Of a stretch of DNA of 55,626 nt, positions 25,218-35,235 are shown in pieces; the first letter of the stretch is position 1; every line of letters starts with the position of its first letter. Origin of the DNA: Enterocloster bolteae (GTDB lineage Bacteria; Bacillota; Clostridia; Lachnospirales; Lachnospiraceae); contig JAETNT010000025.1 in NCBI GenBank assembly GCA_021772025.1, positions 1 to 55,626 on the forward strand. The letters are read 5' to 3'. The translations under genes and the position numbers were made by a program. The notes beneath the pieces were generated by a model. That model was not told where the DNA came from and did no database searches. It saw nothing but the letters and a program-made list of their open reading frames with translations.

Positions 25218-27614
25218 TTACAACAACTTTCTATTAATCATCTCTTTTATCTTAGTGGAGCTTGTACTCTCCGTATAGGAAAGAAACACAAGTTCAGCTC
25301 CATGTTCCCGCAGAAACTCCCGCTTCTTCAGCCAGGCAGGATCCCGGGCATAATCGCTGCCGGAAAACTGGGCATCAAACTGGTATTTCAAATAGGCATC
25401 CTTTGTATCGCAAAATTCAAATGGTATTTCAACCGCCTCATCCACATATCTGCATGCCTGAACCATAGCAAGACGTTCCTCAAAAGGGATTACACTGTCC
25501 GTCTGTTTATTTCTGCGTACTCCCTCATCCGTCACCACCCCCACAATCAGATAATCGCACTGCTCTTTGGCACGCCGGAGTAAATTGAGATGTCCTACGT
25601 GAAACAGGTCAAATACCCCTGCCGCATACCCGATATGATACTTTTTCTTTACCTGTGTACCAGATAACGGCCCGTTAAAGACCTTTCCCTGTCTCCGCGG
25701 ATATTCTGTATTAGGGTCATAAATGCCTATGTTTATGGCGCCCAGGTCTCTTACCTGTCTGAAAGCTCCCACATAATTCTTAATGCAGATAATGACCTTG
25801 TATGTACCGGCGTCAAGTCCTTCTAACACAGACGGTGCTGCAATTTCAATCCCCTCTATTGCAGTACCCCATTTTGTTTCATTATTATCAATCACTCCCG
25901 CTATCTCATACTCATCCCTATACAGCGCAAGAAATTTCCGGGCAAAGTTGCCGGATCCGAACAGATACAGCTTTTTATTATCCAGATTCTTAAATATATC
26001 TACAAACAGCCGCTGGTACTCTTGTGCTGAATAATTCATACGCTGGCGGTTGGAATGGACAATCTCATGATTTCTCCTGTGCGCCAGATGATAGGAATAC
26101 AAAATGTCGTCATTCCGGAGTTTGTTTAAAAAGTGACCGATATGTGCGTAATAAATCTCTATGCAGCTGTCAAGTTTATATCGTTCCAGCAATTCCTTCC
26201 TGGGCAGTATAACCTCCATTCTGGTGTCCCCATGATATAAAAGGTCTATATTACGCAGCATGATTGCTTTCGCCGGAAGATTCTCCACATATAATTCCTG
26301 ATCAAAAAAAACATATTCCCCGTTGACCACAAATCCATTCAGCAATACCAGGTCAATGTATCCCCGCTCCAATACTGCCCCAAGGGCTTCCCTGTCCTCA
26401 TCTGAACCAAAGGCAACCTTTTTCCATCTACTTCTGTCAATCTTCTTTTGTTTTAATTCGTTCTTTTCCTCATCCCATCGCGGATTAAAATGATCCCAAT
26501 CCACAGCATCATAGGCCACATGCTCCGAGGAATGAAGAATCAGGTTCCACAAGCAATCGAACTGGCGAAGAAATTCATTTTTATTCTCTGCCATCAGCTG
26601 ACGGAAATGCTTTACCATGGACATCCCATCCACAAATGGCATAACAAAGGTTCCGTCCACCAGGCTGCCTTCTATCATCCTTACGCCGTGCCGCTGCAGA
26701 TAGCAGTTATTCTCCCAAAGCTTTCCCAGCTTCCTTCTGCCTTCTGCATACAACGGTTTTTTTATAACCATTCCGTCCCGCACAATGATAGTACACAGCG
26801 CATTCTCTTTTCCCCGTTCCGTTGAAACCGTAATCTGGGATGCATTGGAACATATCGCCTCCAAAGAGCATTCAATCAGAAAACCATTGGCCATCTTGTG
26901 AAACAGCCCGTTTTGTATCATGGATGTATATAGATTTTCTTCCTCTAAAAACACGGTATCCGGGCTATGGTACTGGGGAAATATACGGATATCCAACTCC
27001 TCATCCGGTGTATAATCCTCTGCAAACAGAATCTGCGGACTGGTGATATCCGGAAAAACAGAATAGAATCGGTGGTATGGGAAACCAGCCTGTTCCAGTA
27101 TGCCTGTAAGTTCTGCTTTTGAGTACAGCCTTCCTGCAAGGCGTTTTTTGTCAAATGCACTTACCCGTTTATAGTTTTCTATCCCATCAAAATTGCGTCC
27201 GGTAAAGGGATCCTTGTCCCCGCAAAAATAACGGACAGCCATTCTGTTTTCCGTTACCAGGAACAGTTTCCCGTCCGCCTTAAGCAGTGTGCGTACTTTC
27301 TTCAACAGCTTGATGAGCCCTGCTTCCGGTTCAGCCTGTTCAACAGCCGACGACATCAGAATATATTCATAGCCGGACAAGGTCCTGTCATAAAACCCAT
27401 CAACTGTACGGCCCTCCATCTCATCCGCAGCCCAGCCATCCACCTCATCCATGGCCGCGCATTCCATATATAATCCACATTCCATGAGAGACTCTTTCAG
27501 GGATTGGTCCAGATTCCCATGACCCATTATATACAGCGCCCTGGTACCTTTCTTAAATTCATACCATTTAATCAGCCCTTTGGGCAGCTCCTTTATGATT
27601 TCCTGTGCAGTCAT
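25218..27614 (-). CDS. Four-domain protein: methyltransferase-like, kinase-like, Rossmann module, TagD-type cytidylyltransferase
   Basis: A 798-residue fusion. Residues 1-230 are methyltransferase-like and align with the stand-alone gene at 36290 (shared ENR-x3-YF-G-K-D and F-x-GIE-x-Y words), but the SAM-binding glycine loop is degenerate (LYIMGHGNLD). About 240-540 is kinase-like, similar to the gene at 35192, with MPFVDGMSMVKHFR and a late FFDQELYVENLP. About 575-660 is the recurring Rossmann-like module (YLFGSGNFARKF, IDNNETKWG). The last 138 residues are a TagD/ECT-like cytidylyltransferase with GVFDLFHVGHLNLLR and YTESTSSTKI in place of RTEGISTTKI. The cytidylyltransferase part should activate a phosphorylated polyol or aminoalcohol with CTP. 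The gene overlaps the SDR gene ahead of it at a TGATG junction, and a GTG at 27617 is an alternative start. Confidence 0.8.
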   Translation of the reverse strand: MTAQEIIKELPKGLIKWYEFKKGTRALYIMGHGNLDQSLKESLMECGLYMECAAMDEVDGWAADEMEGRTVDGFYDRTLSGYEYILMSSAVEQAEPEAGLIKLLKKVRTLLKADGKLFLVTENRMAVRYFCGDKDPFTGRNFDGIENYKRVSAFDKKRLAGRLYSKAELTGILEQAGFPYHRFYSVFPDITSPQILFAEDYTPDEELDIRIFPQYHSPDTVFLEEENLYTSMIQNGLFHKMANGFLIECSLEAICSNASQITVSTERGKENALCTIIVRDGMVIKKPLYAEGRRKLGKLWENNCYLQRHGVRMIEGSLVDGTFVMPFVDGMSMVKHFRQLMAENKNEFLRQFDCLWNLILHSSEHVAYDAVDWDHFNPRWDEEKNELKQKKIDRSRWKKVAFGSDEDREALGAVLERGYIDLVLLNGFVVNGEYVFFDQELYVENLPAKAIMLRNIDLLYHGDTRMEVILPRKELLERYKLDSCIEIYYAHIGHFLNKLRNDDILYSYHLAHRRNHEIVHSNRQRMNYSAQEYQRLFVDIFKNLDNKKLYLFGSGNFARKFLALYRDEYEIAGVIDNNETKWGTAIEGIEIAAPSVLEGLDAGTYKVIICIKNYVGAFRQVRDLGAINIGIYDPNTEYPRRQGKVFNGPLSGTQVKKKYHIGYAAGVFDLFHVGHLNLLRRAKEQCDYLIVGVVTDEGVRRNKQTDSVIPFEERLAMVQACRYVDEAVEIPFEFCDTKDAYLKYQFDAQFSGSDYARDPAWLKKREFLREHGAELVFLSYTESTSSTKIKEMINRKLL

Positions 27615-28696
27615 CACTCTTTGCTCCTCATTATGTCAATGGTTCGTTCTATGCCTGTCCTGATGTCGTATTTCATGCTCCAGCCCAATCCCTTCAGCCT
27701 GCTTCCGTCCAGCCTTGCTTTAGTGGCGGTGCTGTACCCTGCTTTTTCAACAGCATCCGGAATCTCGAAAATCACTTCCGTATTGCATAAACCGGCTATA
27801 ATATGGGATAAATCCCTTAATGTAATATCTGATTTACTGTCAGCTATATTATATGCCTCCCCGCATTTCCCGCAAAGCATTACCGCAAGAAGCCCAGCCG
27901 CAGCGTCTGCCGCGTAGGTATAGGAATAATACTGGTTTCCCTCACTTTTAAGCACGATATCCTGTCCCCTTATTCCATTGCGTATGAACTGGGAGACTGC
28001 CTTTGTATCAGACATGAGCATAGTCGGCCCATAAGAGCGGGTAAAACGCGGAATCACCACATCAATTCCAAGCTCCTTGTGGTAGGCCTGGCATAAAGCT
28101 TCCCCGCACCGCTTACTTTCCGGATATCCTGCGCGGAGGGTATTGGAATCAATATAGCCGCAGTATGTTTCATTAAAAAACTCAACATCCCCCCTGTTTT
28201 CCCCGTAGACCTCATTGGAGGATGCGAAAACAAACCGCTTGACATTATGGCTTACAGCATATCTCAGCAGATGGTCCGTTCCCAAAACATTGGTGGTTAT
28301 GGTAGCAACCGGATTCGTGGCATAAGCCACCGGATGGGTATTGCTTGCCAGGTGCAGGATATAATCAAAGGCTTCATCCATTTTGCCTTCCAGCGAATCA
28401 TTTATATCATGAGGCACAAAATGGAACCAGGGACTGTCCAGATACCTGAAAAACCGCTTCCTTGCAGCCTCCTCATTACGCCCCAGCGCCCATATACTGC
28501 AGCCCATGGAATGGGCCCGGTTCCGTTCCATCAACACGTCAACGAAAAAGCTGCCAATCAATCCGCTTGCCCCGGTAATCAGAACCCTCTTATCCTGAAG
28601 ACTGTCCCAGGAAAGATCCAGGTCCGCCACATACCTTACATCCTCCAAATATAAAGGATTATCCAATATATCCGTTCTGTCTGCCATATTCATCAT
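27614..28696 (-). CDS. NAD-dependent epimerase/dehydratase (extended SDR)
   Basis: A 360-residue extended short-chain dehydrogenase. The NAD-binding loop is ITGASGLIGSFFVD at about residues 40-53, the active-site pair is YPESK, and the family word FVFASSNEVYGENRG contains the catalytic Ser/Thr region. It likely acts on a nucleotide-linked sugar or polyol made by the adjacent cytidylyltransferase. The gene follows the IspD/TarI-like gene closely and has AGGAG before the ATG. In the Haemophilus Bcs1 type a cytidylyltransferase and SDR make CDP-ribitol together; a similar role here is possible, but a 4,6-dehydratase or epimerase on a sugar nucleotide is equally consistent. Confidence 0.82.
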   Translation of the reverse strand: MMNMADRTDILDNPLYLEDVRYVADLDLSWDSLQDKRVLITGASGLIGSFFVDVLMERNRAHSMGCSIWALGRNEEAARKRFFRYLDSPWFHFVPHDINDSLEGKMDEAFDYILHLASNTHPVAYATNPVATITTNVLGTDHLLRYAVSHNVKRFVFASSNEVYGENRGDVEFFNETYCGYIDSNTLRAGYPESKRCGEALCQAYHKELGIDVVIPRFTRSYGPTMLMSDTKAVSQFIRNGIRGQDIVLKSEGNQYYSYTYAADAAAGLLAVMLCGKCGEAYNIADSKSDITLRDLSHIIAGLCNTEVIFEIPDAVEKAGYSTATKARLDGSRLKGLGWSMKYDIRTGIERTIDIMRSKE

Positions 28697-28704
28697 CTAC
28701 ACTC

Positions 28705-29421
28705 CTACTTCAGCCAGTTATCCTTTTCCATCTTAAGATATGCCTTAAACAGCTCAAAGTCATCCCTGGTAGTTATTTTTATATTCTTCTCGGACCCATT
28801 GGCAAAATACAGCCGCTCCCCCAGTTCAACCATCATGGTATTTGTGTAAGAAGATCCATATATGCCGATTTCCTTTTCAAACGCTTCATGGTAAGCCCTG
28901 TCAAGCATTCCATACCTGTATGCCTGGGGCGTTGAAACCCTCCGCAGGGCCTCCCTTGGGATGTACCTGACTGTAGACACCTCATCATCCGCCACAAAAA
29001 TCTGCTCATTATACGGAAGGGCGGTTACCGCGTTTCCATACTGCCTGCACTTTAAGATTACATCTGACAAAACCGAATCCTCAACCAGCGGACGGATTCC
29101 ATCATGTATAATAATGATGTCCTCCTCACCACATGTACCTTCCAGTTGAAAAACACCGTTCCGGATGGATTCCTGGGTAGTCCTGCCGCCGGATATAATC
29201 CATTGAAGCTTATCTATATTAAACTGCTTCGCATAAGCCCTTACCACATCATGCCAGCCGTCAATGCACACCAGCCCGATGGCGTCAATCTGGGGATGTT
29301 TCTGGAATCCCTCAAGGGTATAAATCAATATGGGCTTATCATACACATGGATAAACTGCTTGGGAATATCCTGGCCTGACCGCTGGCCGGAGCCACCGGC
29401 AATTACAATCGCTACATTCAC
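28705..29421 (-). CDS. IspD/TarI-family cytidylyltransferase
   Basis: A 238-residue nucleotidyltransferase that attaches CMP to a phosphorylated polyol. The CTP-binding loop is IAGGSGQRSGQDIPKQF, and the later HDGIRPLVEDSVL and ITTRDDFELFKAYL words are typical of IspD and TarI. In this neighbourhood of TagF-like transferases a TarI-like role (ribitol-5-phosphate cytidylyltransferase) is more likely than isoprenoid synthesis. An open frame continues 29 codons upstream through a low-complexity repeat, but the GTG at 29421 has GGAGG at eight bases and gives the family length, so I start there. Confidence 0.8.
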   Translation of the reverse strand: MNVAIVIAGGSGQRSGQDIPKQFIHVYDKPILIYTLEGFQKHPQIDAIGLVCIDGWHDVVRAYAKQFNIDKLQWIISGGRTTQESIRNGVFQLEGTCGEEDIIIIHDGIRPLVEDSVLSDVILKCRQYGNAVTALPYNEQIFVADDEVSTVRYIPREALRRVSTPQAYRYGMLDRAYHEAFEKEIGIYGSSYTNTMMVELGERLYFANGSEKNIKITTRDDFELFKAYLKMEKDNWLK

Positions 29422-29543
29422 TCCTAATCCCTCCACTATCGGCCGCCTGTCTGCTGCCTGTCTGCTGTTTGTTACCTGTCTGCCGTCTGTTGCCTGTCTG
29501 TTACTCAACCGTGTTTTCTATACCCTGCATCCATACCCCGAAT
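29422..29543. repeat. Short CCTGTCTG repeats between a glycosyltransferase and a cytidylyltransferase gene
   Basis: CCTGTCTG occurs four times within about 60 bp (29446-29505) in a CTGTCTGCTG-like low-complexity tract, just upstream of the GTG start and ribosome site of the TarI-like gene. If translation began at an upstream ATG at 29508 these would be read as RQATDGRQ-like repeats, which no family member has. It looks like a slippage-prone leader, not a coding region. Confidence 0.5.
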
Positions 29544-30836
29544 CTACACTATGTAAAAATAATCCACGATTGTATCCGCAGCCATATAATTCTTTATTCC
29601 CTCTGCCAGCAGACGTTTCTCTATTTCAGTATAAAATGTTCCCTTTCTGTTCACTGCGATGATAAAAAGGGCATCGGCTCTGTTCCGGATTCTATCAAAG
29701 GGTAGTACTTCCCTCCCCCAGAGATATGGCTTGGACGGCACTCCTGAGACGCAGATGGCTTCCACTTTATCATAGTATCCGTTATTGTACAGTCTCAGGC
29801 AGACATTTTCAGCCCAGGCTCCTGCGCCGTATATGATAATCCGGCCGCACCTGTCTATTTCTTTTTTTACTGACAGGATTTCGGAGATTATCTGTCCTAC
29901 CCGTCCCTCCTCCTTTAAATCACGAATCCAATGGAACAGTTCTTCCTTTGACCCGATATTTAAATCTTTGATTTGGTTATAATATAAATCCCAATCCCGG
30001 ACGATTAGCTGTGCATATTCCTGTTTGTATTCCTCGCTTATTCTGATAAAAGTCCCTCTGTGGCGCATCATCCGGTAGTACCGGCAGATACCCAGCTCCT
30101 GGGTGAGGTGCTTTTGTTCCAAAAAGGTTTCCACATCGCAGTACTCACGGTACATAGCCAGTACCTTGTCCTTGCTCTTGACCGACGCTGCGGGATTATC
30201 CTGGCGGTACATATAGAACGCACTGTCAAGCCACATGGCCCTGTTACACAGGGACATGGTCTGAATCCAGAAACCATTGTCCTGGTAAGAAGCTCCCGGA
30301 GTTTCATTATGCCTGATTCCATTTTCCGCGAGAAAGCTTCGTCTATATATCCCGGACCAGGTATTCATATAAAACTGGAAAAAAAGAATCCGGTCCTCTT
30401 TCTGAAGAACCTTTCCAAAATACCCGTCCATGGCGCTTACATGGATTCTCTTTGAATAATGGAGCGTATCCCAGAACTGGATACACTCTGATTTGATTAA
30501 ATCCAAATCATTGGAAACAGCATAATCGTACAGCGTCCCATACATGTCCGGAAGGATGTAATCATCGCTTTCAACAATTCCTATGTATTCGCCAGTGGCT
30601 GCCTCATACCCCACATTCATTGAATGCCCGTATCCCCGGTTGGGCTTATGTATAACTTTGACCCGGCTGTCTTTGCTTGCATAATCATCCAGGATGGCCG
30701 GACTGCTGTCTGTTGAACCGTCATCGACGCAGATGATTTCCAAATCTTTCAGGGATTGGGCGAGGACGCTGTCTATGCAGGTTCTGATATATGATTCGAC
30801 ATTGTAGACTGGGATTATAATGGAAACTTTTGGCAT
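29544..30836 (-). CDS. Family 2 glycosyltransferase with C-terminal Rossmann-like module
   Basis: A 430-residue GT-A fold glycosyltransferase. The nucleotide-sugar site is VSIIIPVYNVESYIRTCIDS then EIICVDDGSTDSS, and the metal-binding DxD-type acidic cluster is VESDDYI. After the catalytic part (about 1-310), a C-terminal module starts RIIIYGAGAWAENVC at about residue 330 and has VEAICVSG as second strand. No membrane helix is seen. The ATG at 30836 follows AGCAGGTGA inside the previous gene; a GTG three codons upstream overlaps that stop. It probably adds a sugar to the surface polymer. Donor and acceptor are unknown. Confidence 0.85.
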   Translation of the reverse strand: MPKVSIIIPVYNVESYIRTCIDSVLAQSLKDLEIICVDDGSTDSSPAILDDYASKDSRVKVIHKPNRGYGHSMNVGYEAATGEYIGIVESDDYILPDMYGTLYDYAVSNDLDLIKSECIQFWDTLHYSKRIHVSAMDGYFGKVLQKEDRILFFQFYMNTWSGIYRRSFLAENGIRHNETPGASYQDNGFWIQTMSLCNRAMWLDSAFYMYRQDNPAASVKSKDKVLAMYREYCDVETFLEQKHLTQELGICRYYRMMRHRGTFIRISEEYKQEYAQLIVRDWDLYYNQIKDLNIGSKEELFHWIRDLKEEGRVGQIISEILSVKKEIDRCGRIIIYGAGAWAENVCLRLYNNGYYDKVEAICVSGVPSKPYLWGREVLPFDRIRNRADALFIIAVNRKGTFYTEIEKRLLAEGIKNYMAADTIVDYFYIV

Positions 30837-30841
30837 AGGTA

Positions 30842-32317
30842 TCACCTGCTTTTCATGTACTTTTGGGGATTATGAATTACATCCATTATCCTTTCAACCG
30901 CCCGTGCTGATGCATGTCCATCATCAAACGAGGTCCATTTCTGAAAAAATCTCTCCAAATCACTAATATATTCCTCTTCCTCAAACTCTGCTATTTTCCT
31001 ATAAAGATTTTCTAAATTATGAGCTCTTGGATACGGCCACTCACATAGAGGACTGTAAAACCCTCTGTCATCAAGATACTCCTGCTCATCATTCTGGTAC
31101 AAAAACACCGGTTTCTTTTGAAGAGAAAAATCCCATAATATAGAGGAATAATCTGTTATAAGGACATCTGAAATAATCAATAATTCCTGTACATCAGCGT
31201 AATCCGTAACATGTATACAGTCCGAATATAAGGCAGCCAACTGTTCATTGCCACACAGATTAGAATGGAATCTGACCAGCATTACAAAGCTACCGCCAAA
31301 CTTTTTTTCCAGTTCCTTTTTAACTCTTTTTGCCTCTAAATCATAGGCCCTCACTGAATTTTCTATCGTTCTTCGGAACGTGGGGGCATATAACACGATT
31401 CTGGCATTTCTATTTTCCACCCCCAAAGAATGCCTGATTTTGTCTTTATCAACACTTCTACTGTTAAACATCAAATCATTTCTTGGGCTTCCGCACTCCA
31501 GTATATCGCCATGACTGTAGAAGGAATTTCTATACATATTACTATTTGCAGATGAACTGGATAAAAAAAGGTCAATCATTTCTCCGTCATTCTTCGCACT
31601 GCGTATATACTCTAAGTTTAATGTATTCTCTATATCCTTCTCTACTTTTTTTAAAGGACCCGATCCGTGCCACGTCTGAATGTAATATTGGTTCTTCCTC
31701 TTATGGGTATAAATATCCTTCCTGCAATTATCTATCCAGATTTTTGAAGTTGCCATTTCATAATAATATTCCGGGGAGTCCACCTCAACCTTTCTTACCG
31801 GGGCAGGCACCTCCGCTCCCATATTCCTGACAGCCCACACGATATCAACATCCTGATTCTGCCTGATTAGTTCTTCTGTTATATATTTTCCATTACACAT
31901 ATAACCCTGTCCATAGTTACTCTGGAAGAACAATTTATTATTCTTTATGGGATAATCCCATAATTTTATAAACATATTATGACACAGAATGCATAGTTCC
32001 TCCTTTTGACAAAAGTACACTGCTCCCTTATGAATCCGTTTTACTCTTTCAAAAAGTTCCTCTGCGCCTTTAACGGCAACAAGTATTGCAGCCTCTGGAT
32101 ACTGTTGCTCTGCATTTTCGAACGTAATTACTGGTATGCCCATGGTATTGTCTACTCGAGTTGCTCCATCGCTTACTACAAAACACGCAACTTTATGTCC
32201 CAGTTTACAAATTGTCAGCAACTGGTATATCTTTCTGCCATATACACCAGCTCCGTAAATCAGGCTCACCTGACCGGCCTTTACTATTGACATAATATCC
32301 ACTGTATTCTCTACCAA
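30842..32317 (-). CDS. CDP-glycerol glycerophosphotransferase-type enzyme with N-terminal Rossmann-like module
   Basis: A 491-residue enzyme. Residues about 10-110 form the Rossmann-like module (VSLIYGAGVYGRKIYQ, CFVVSDGAT). About 130-480 is a TagF/TagB-type polyol-phosphate transferase domain with IQTWHGSGPLKKVEKD, YAPTFRRTI, LITDYSSILWDFSLQKKPVF and the C-terminal DGHASARAVERI. These motifs include the known catalytic His of TagF in IQTWHGS. It should add polyol phosphate units or a single one onto a glycan or lipid acceptor at the inner membrane. Its start is TTG with GGAGCAGGT ahead. A decayed relative lies at 45117. Confidence 0.86.
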   Translation of the reverse strand: MVENTVDIMSIVKAGQVSLIYGAGVYGRKIYQLLTICKLGHKVACFVVSDGATRVDNTMGIPVITFENAEQQYPEAAILVAVKGAEELFERVKRIHKGAVYFCQKEELCILCHNMFIKLWDYPIKNNKLFFQSNYGQGYMCNGKYITEELIRQNQDVDIVWAVRNMGAEVPAPVRKVEVDSPEYYYEMATSKIWIDNCRKDIYTHKRKNQYYIQTWHGSGPLKKVEKDIENTLNLEYIRSAKNDGEMIDLFLSSSSANSNMYRNSFYSHGDILECGSPRNDLMFNSRSVDKDKIRHSLGVENRNARIVLYAPTFRRTIENSVRAYDLEAKRVKKELEKKFGGSFVMLVRFHSNLCGNEQLAALYSDCIHVTDYADVQELLIISDVLITDYSSILWDFSLQKKPVFLYQNDEQEYLDDRGFYSPLCEWPYPRAHNLENLYRKIAEFEEEEYISDLERFFQKWTSFDDGHASARAVERIMDVIHNPQKYMKSR

Positions 32318-32368
32318 ACCTGCTCCCTCTATGGTTCTTGACGTAGAAGAAATCTACATCTTATCTTA

Positions 32369-33625
32369 TTAATCCATTCTTGTGTTATTATCAGGCAATA
32401 TTAAAATGTTCTCAAACCCTTCATCAAGCAAGATATTTCTAACCTCATTAGCAATACGGTTACTAACCGTGATAATGACAAGCGCCGATTTTTTATATTG
32501 CCTCCACTCACCTATTTCCATAACAGGATGCCCCATTACAAAACCTGAATGATTCTTTATGTCAGATACCGCATATCCCAGAATACCAATATTATTAGAA
32601 TCCAGTATTCTTAATACTTCCCGCCCAATCTTTCCTGCACCGAATAATATAATGTGATTAAACCGTTTAATCTTATCTAACTGCGATTCATTTATCTCCG
32701 TTATACTTCCTAAGAATCGTTCACCATCTATAATTAAGTTTAGCAATTGGTATTCCATGACAGTTCTTTGCTTACAAATTTCATACAAATTGAATTCACT
32801 CTCAGTCTTAATCATGCTTTTAATAGATGCTGCGATTTGAAACAAACGTCTGTTAATTCTTTTTAGAACCTCCGTATTCCAAACAAATTTGTCACAAAAC
32901 TTCTGCATCTCCAGATAAGCTATGATTACCCCCTTAATTCGTTCCTTCGTGACCGGTGACGACATAATAGAGTTCTCTCTATGTCTGTATTCATAATATA
33001 CATCATTTAAGCACATCGCTCTTTTTGCCAATAACATAGTTTGAAAAGTAAATAACACATCTTCATGTAAGATGCCTTCATAGCACTTCAAACTATTTCT
33101 TTTAAGAAACTCAAAGTTAATAAACTGTAATTGAACCGGGGAGACCCATTCATTATTATCTACAATTTTGATAAAAAGCTCCTTCCCATTCCATACCCCT
33201 GGATACCTTTCTTTATATGCTATTTTAGCATCATGTTGATATTTAAAATTTTTTTCACAAAATGACTCCGCACTAAAAAAAATACAATCCGTCTGTTCTC
33301 GTTCTGCTATTTCATAAAGGTTTTTTAATGCATACGGCTTCAGTTTATCATCTGAATCTAAAAAATAAATATATTTTCCTTGTGCATATTTTAATCCATA
33401 ATTTCTCGTATAAGAAAGTCCTTTATTCAAGCTATTATGAAAAACCCTAATACGTCCATCTTTCTTTGCATACTCTTCTAATATAACCAATGAATTATCA
33501 GTTGAATTATCATCAATGCATAAAATCTCAATGTCACATAATCCCTGTTCACATACACTTGACAAGCATTCTTCTAAATAGGATTCAACATTATATACCG
33601 GAATAATTATTGATATATTTTTCAC
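32369..33625 (-). CDS. Family 2 glycosyltransferase with C-terminal Rossmann-like module
   Basis: A 418-residue GT-A glycosyltransferase. It begins ISIIIPVYNVESYLEECLSS, then IEILCIDDNSTDNSLVILEE and the acidic FLDSDDKLKPYAL metal-binding stretch. The C-terminal 90 residues are the shared module, HIILFGAGKIGREVLRILDS with LGYAVSD. The sequence is clearly more AT-rich than the flagellar genes and marks the start of the AT-rich core. It overlaps the upstream gene by 4 bp with a GTG start. A donor cannot be named. Confidence 0.84.
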   Translation of the reverse strand: MKNISIIIPVYNVESYLEECLSSVCEQGLCDIEILCIDDNSTDNSLVILEEYAKKDGRIRVFHNSLNKGLSYTRNYGLKYAQGKYIYFLDSDDKLKPYALKNLYEIAEREQTDCIFFSAESFCEKNFKYQHDAKIAYKERYPGVWNGKELFIKIVDNNEWVSPVQLQFINFEFLKRNSLKCYEGILHEDVLFTFQTMLLAKRAMCLNDVYYEYRHRENSIMSSPVTKERIKGVIIAYLEMQKFCDKFVWNTEVLKRINRRLFQIAASIKSMIKTESEFNLYEICKQRTVMEYQLLNLIIDGERFLGSITEINESQLDKIKRFNHIILFGAGKIGREVLRILDSNNIGILGYAVSDIKNHSGFVMGHPVMEIGEWRQYKKSALVIITVSNRIANEVRNILLDEGFENILILPDNNTRMD

Positions 33626-35235
33626 CTTATCTCTCCTTCATTTAGTATTTCGACTAACAATTCGGAAATCAGTATGACCTTCTTTGCTGAAACCCCGGCC
33701 TTTAATAATTCAGCTTTCATTTTCAACTGTATCTCCTCCTTCTCACTGGCGATCACACAGAAGTCGAACTCTATACGATTTATTGATTCTACCGGCTTAA
33801 CCGGAACAAAATACTGTTCCCCAATATGTCTGTAATTTTTATCTATCCATGAAACAATCCTGCACTTGCGATACAATTGTAAAAAAATAATCTCCCCTAA
33901 ATTACCTGCGCCATATAAAACAACCTTTTTTTCTGACAGAAATGAACAATCCTTTAGTTGTTTTTCATTTTCTATATAAATCCCACATCCTAAAAATAAT
34001 GGAATATATAATTCTTTTATCCTATCATTATTCCATAATAATAACTCTTCAGAGGATGTAAAAACATCTTCCTCTTTTTTTATTTGATGATACTGTCCAT
34101 GCCAGCCACGCTCCTGTCTTTCTTTTTCAAATCGTGATTTTCTATCTAAAAAAACCTTTTTAACCGCCTGCTCCTCACTCCTTAGTGGATAATGTCTGTT
34201 CAGTATTTTAAGGGGAAACGTCTTATGATATGGTACTTTTACCATATGCCCCCCCGAAGATTTGAGTTCAACCGTGTCACACTTTTTCCATGATTTGCGT
34301 TGCTTAAAATGTGAATTACGGTGTCCAAAGTCAAAATATACATCTTTTCCAAATATATTACTGTCTCTAAATTCCTGTGTGAGTTTAAAATCAATAACCG
34401 TATTTTCAATCGTGTTATATCCCAGACGGTCAATTTGATAGATTGCATTCTTCAATGTAACACCTTCCCACGGTGCTACTCGTATCTCATCAGCGTCATA
34501 GTGGATAAACCACTCATAATTCAGTGTTTTAGCAAGTTCTTCTGTCCAAGCCATTTGGTGATATAAATCAAAATAGTCTTTTTTTCCAGAAGCCGGAAAT
34601 CGGTCTATCTTAACTTTGTCTGGGTACCTGCCCGCATAATCCTCTAAAAGTTCATACGTTCCATCATCAGACCAATTGTCCATAACATATACATCAATCT
34701 GTTGGCTAAAAAGATACTCAAGGATTTGAGCAATAATATCCACCTCATTAAAACAGTGAATAATTGCTAATACCTTAAATTCATCCGGTGTTTTCCAATT
34801 GTGATATGAAAAAGTTCTTCCGGATAAACACACGCCTCCATATATGTCCCCAGAAAACGTCAGGGGACATATACGTTTTGAAAAGGACCAGGTCTCTTGA
34901 ATATCCAATTCTTTACAATATATAACAAAATCCGAATGCACAGATGCGATATCCACTATCTCAAATATCTCATTCATTTCAGAGTAACAATTGAATTCTA
35001 TAAAACATAAGCTCTCTTGCGGCAATTTTTCCAAACTGTCAATTGCTATCAATTGAATTCCGGGATATAATCCCGGTAAATGATTCATGACAGAGGGATA
35101 AACATATATTGTCTTTTGCTTCATACAAAGAGCTGCCCTATTTAAAATATCTTCAATTATAAATCCATCTTCTTTGAAAATCCCATCTCTATTAAAGCAA
35201 TTCTGGTTTACACCAATACATTCGTTCCTGCTCAA
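33622..35235 (-). CDS. Glycosyltransferase of the GT2 type with unknown N-terminal region and C-terminal Rossmann-like module
   Basis: A 537-residue protein. Residues about 150-400 are a GT-A-like domain with AIIHCFNEVDIIAQILEYLF, YVMDNWSDDGTYELLED and the acidic pair in YDADEIRVAPWE. Residues about 450-537 carry the shared module (VVLYGAGNLGEIIFLQLY, VSWIDKNYRH). Residues 1-145 look like part of a different alpha/beta domain without recognised motifs. The TTG at 35235 overlaps the previous gene by 44 bp; the true start could be further in, for example the ATG at 35124. It belongs to the AT-rich core. Confidence 0.75.
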   Translation of the reverse strand: MSRNECIGVNQNCFNRDGIFKEDGFIIEDILNRAALCMKQKTIYVYPSVMNHLPGLYPGIQLIAIDSLEKLPQESLCFIEFNCYSEMNEIFEIVDIASVHSDFVIYCKELDIQETWSFSKRICPLTFSGDIYGGVCLSGRTFSYHNWKTPDEFKVLAIIHCFNEVDIIAQILEYLFSQQIDVYVMDNWSDDGTYELLEDYAGRYPDKVKIDRFPASGKKDYFDLYHQMAWTEELAKTLNYEWFIHYDADEIRVAPWEGVTLKNAIYQIDRLGYNTIENTVIDFKLTQEFRDSNIFGKDVYFDFGHRNSHFKQRKSWKKCDTVELKSSGGHMVKVPYHKTFPLKILNRHYPLRSEEQAVKKVFLDRKSRFEKERQERGWHGQYHQIKKEEDVFTSSEELLLWNNDRIKELYIPLFLGCGIYIENEKQLKDCSFLSEKKVVLYGAGNLGEIIFLQLYRKCRIVSWIDKNYRHIGEQYFVPVKPVESINRIEFDFCVIASEKEEIQLKMKAELLKAGVSAKKVILISELLVEILNEGEIR

